The position numbers and the translations under genes are program-made. Below are positions 5,000 to 6,719 of a DNA stretch of 6,719 nt, one piece after another. Location of the stretch: positions 1 to 6,719 of the forward strand of contig JASIKV010000239.1 of NCBI GenBank assembly GCA_030049455.1, written 5' to 3'. The DNA comes from Terriglobia bacterium. GTDB taxonomy: Bacteria; Acidobacteriota; Terriglobia; UBA7540. A model generated the notes under the pieces. The model was not told the origin of the DNA, ran no database searches, and saw nothing but the letters and a program-made list of their open reading frames with translations. Position 1 is the stretch's first letter, and every line of letters starts with the position of its first letter.

Positions 5000-6719
5000 A
5001 TGGAAGTTGAAGGCAAACGCATTCTCGTGGTGGGTGCGGCCCGCAGCGGGCTGGCGGCGGCGCACATTCTGGCGCGCCGGGGCGCGATTGTCACCGTGAC
5101 GGACCGCAAGCCGCCCGGTGAATTCCGCGACGCGCTGTCCGAGCTGATCAAAGACAAGGTCGGCCTGGAGCTGGGCGTGCAGAGGGAGGAAACCTTCCTC
5201 AGTCACCAGGCCATCGTCATCAGCCCTGGGGTGCCTTGGGATCTGCCGGAGCTGGAAGCTGCGCGCCAGCGAAACATCCCCATCTATCCTGAGGTGGAAG
5301 TGGCCACCTGGTTTCTGACTGGAACCATGGTGGGCGTCACGGGATCAAACGGCAAGACCACCACCACTACCCTGCTCGGCGACATGCTCTCGGCCTCCGG
5401 ATTTCCGACATTTGTGGGCGGTAACATCGGCAACGCCTTGAGCTCGGCGGTGGGGCGCGCCCAGCCCGGCACAAAATTCGTTACCGAATTGAGCAGCTTT
5501 CAACTGGAGGCCATTCATGATTTGCGCCCGCAGGTTGCGGTGATGCTGAACCTCTCGCCCAACCACCTGGACCGGCATCCCAGCCTGGAAGCTTACGCGC
5601 AGGCCAAACGCCGGATTTTCCGCAATCAGAGTGAGGAAGATTTCGCCGTGTTGAACGCGGACGATCCCTGGGTGGCGGGGTTGCGCGCGGAAGTTCACAG
5701 CCGCCCGGTGTTTTTCAGCCGAAAGCGCGAATTGCCGAGCGGCGTATTCGTTTCCGGGGGCGGGGTTTATTACCGGGTACGCCACTTGGAGCGCATGCTG
5801 TTCGAAACGCGTGAAGTGCCCTTGCGCGGCGATTTTAATCTGGAAGACGTGCTGGCGGCCACCACCGCGGCGTGCGTGCTGGGCGCGGACTTCACGGCCA
5901 TTCGCAAAGCCGTGCGCGAGTTCAAAGCCGTCGAGCACCGCCTGGAATTTGTGCGCGAAATTGCTGGCGTGCAGTTCTTCAACAACTCCAAGGCTACGAG
6001 CGTCGATGCGACCGTGAAAACCCTGGGCGCCTTTGAGCGCGGCGTTCACCTGATCCTGGGCGGCAAGGACAAAGGCGCGCCCTACACGCCTCTCTTGCCG
6101 CTCATCAAGAATCGTGTGCGCGAAATCCTGCTGATCGGCGCCGCGGCGCGCACGATTGCCGCGCAACTCTCCGGTTCGACGGAACTCGTGCAGGCGGGCG
6201 ACCTTGCCACGGCCGTCAGCAAAGCCTTTGCCCACGCGCAACCCGGCGATACCGTGTTGCTCGCGCCGGCGTGTTCGAGTTTCGATCAATTCAAGGATTA
6301 CGAAGAGCGCGGCCGCGTGTTTAAGGAGCTGGTCAAGAAACTTGACCGTGAAGTTTGGGAAGGCAAAGTAACCCTGCAGGCGGCTCCGGTATTGGAAAGG
6401 AAACACTCGGAGGCGGCCGCCGAAATGCCGGAGGCGGCAACGACTCAGCTTGAACCGGGTGTAAGTGAGCCTGCATCCGCCGGTCATGGGTCCAGCGTCG
6501 ACCAGCTTGTGGAACCGGCCACGAAAGACTTCGGCGAAAGCGCCGCAGGTTTAGAAGCGCGGCCTGTTGAGACCGCCCCCCAGGCTCCTGAGCAAGTCGA
6601 GCCTGAAGTCGAGACCCAAACTGCGGGGAAGGTCATGGCTGAATCTGAACCCATTGACGTCGTTGAGCCTGAGTCAGACCTGTTGCAGGAGCCTGCAGCG
6701 TCAGCGATTGATGAAGCCG
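5000..6719 (+). CDS. murD: UDP-MurNAc-L-Ala:D-Glu ligase MurD with long C-terminal extension (partial, runs off right edge)
   Basis: The frame from ATG 5000 stays open for 573 codons to the window end. MurD is the cytoplasmic ligase that adds D-Glu to UDP-MurNAc-L-Ala. Motifs: a Rossmann-like start RILVVGAARSGLAAA (7-21); ISPGVP (74-79); P-loop TGSNGKTTTT (114-123); GGNIGNAL (140-147); ELSSFQLE (163-170); NLSPNHLDRH (184-193); Lys203 in YAQAKRRIF, matching the carbamylated lysine; NADDP (219-223); EHRLEFV (312-318); NNSKATSVDAT (328-338); LILGGKDKG (351-359); and SPACSSFDQF-like APACSSFDQFKDYEERG (422-438). The catalytic core is complete and ends near residue 450, close to the family's usual 430-460. 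About 120 more residues follow without a stop (see separate entry). An in-frame TGA at 4994-4996 fixes the start at 5000. The next gene in many dcw clusters is ftsW, not seen here. Confidence 0.96.
   Translation, partial: MEVEGKRILVVGAARSGLAAAHILARRGAIVTVTDRKPPGEFRDALSELIKDKVGLELGVQREETFLSHQAIVISPGVPWDLPELEAARQRNIPIYPEVEVATWFLTGTMVGVTGSNGKTTTTTLLGDMLSASGFPTFVGGNIGNALSSAVGRAQPGTKFVTELSSFQLEAIHDLRPQVAVMLNLSPNHLDRHPSLEAYAQAKRRIFRNQSEEDFAVLNADDPWVAGLRAEVHSRPVFFSRKRELPSGVFVSGGGVYYRVRHLERMLFETREVPLRGDFNLEDVLAATTAACVLGADFTAIRKAVREFKAVEHRLEFVREIAGVQFFNNSKATSVDATVKTLGAFERGVHLILGGKDKGAPYTPLLPLIKNRVREILLIGAAARTIAAQLSGSTELVQAGDLATAVSKAFAHAQPGDTVLLAPACSSFDQFKDYEERGRVFKELVKKLDREVWEGKVTLQAAPVLERKHSEAAAEMPEAATTQLEPGVSEPASAGHGSSVDQLVEPATKDFGESAAGLEARPVETAPQAPEQVEPEVETQTAGKVMAESEPIDVVEPESDLLQEPAASAIDEA
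6368..6719 (+). other. Acidic Pro/Glu/Ala-rich tail of MurD, probably disordered
   Basis: MurD residues 457-573 lie beyond the ligase fold. By my count they hold about 25 acidic and 5 basic residues, 12 prolines, many alanines, and a single aromatic (Phe511) with no Trp, Tyr or Cys. That composition fits an unstructured segment. Glu-Pro pairs recur (490-491, 505-506, 534-535, 550-551, 556-557, 564-565), and four of them use the same in-frame GAGCCTG string (6467, 6599, 6665, 6689). No known domain is recognised. The tail is still open at the window end, so its full length and any domain after it are unknown. Confidence 0.75.

Noticed and set aside
5345..6487. Long open frame of 380 codons on the - strand
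   Set aside because: It lies wholly antisense to murD, whose conserved motifs run through the region. Its translation is rich in Arg, His, Gln and Ala without family motifs, as expected for a high-GC antisense shadow.

Overview
The window is a stretch of a bacterial division and cell wall (dcw) cluster, with every gene on the + strand. In order it holds the 3' end of a PASTA-bearing penicillin-binding protein (FtsI/SpoVD type), murE, murF, a small SnoaL/NTF2-like gene, mraY, and a murD that is still open at the right edge. The DNA is GC-rich with short spacers. The gene order, the PASTA-tailed FtsI and the sequence flavour of MraY and MurD suggest an environmental Acidobacteriota-type bacterium. 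That is inference from recall, not a search. The DNPR signature of MurE points to meso-diaminopimelate peptidoglycan.

Layout. Bases 1-225 encode a C-terminal PASTA domain. Bases 226-367 are non-coding and dominated by a repeat element with a perfect 17-bp inverted repeat (238-254 / 342-358). murE follows at 368-1840. The 93-base spacer 1841-1933 carries a second, diverged element of the same kind (shared 12-mer GTCAGTCATCAG on the left, 10-mer ACTGATGACT on the right). murF is 1934-3391. Its stop overlaps by one base the start of a 133-residue SnoaL-like gene (3391-3792). A 36-base spacer leads to mraY (3829-4959) and a 40-base spacer to murD (5000 to beyond 6719). These two spacers share the 10-mer CGATTTTCGA.

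Function. MurD, MurE and MurF are the cytoplasmic ligases that add D-Glu, meso-A2pm and D-Ala-D-Ala to UDP-MurNAc-L-Ala. MraY then moves phospho-MurNAc-pentapeptide onto undecaprenyl phosphate to make lipid I. The FtsI-type protein later cross-links septal peptidoglycan. All genes are colinear with no convincing terminator between them, so one long transcript is likely.

The parts that are not routine are: the two related inverted-repeat elements placed just upstream of the murE and murF starts; the SnoaL-like gene coupled to murF inside a cell-wall operon; and a long acidic, Pro/Glu/Ala-rich C-terminal extension on MurD (at least 117 residues past the normal end), which runs out of the window. 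No mobile element, CRISPR array, tRNA or rRNA was seen.
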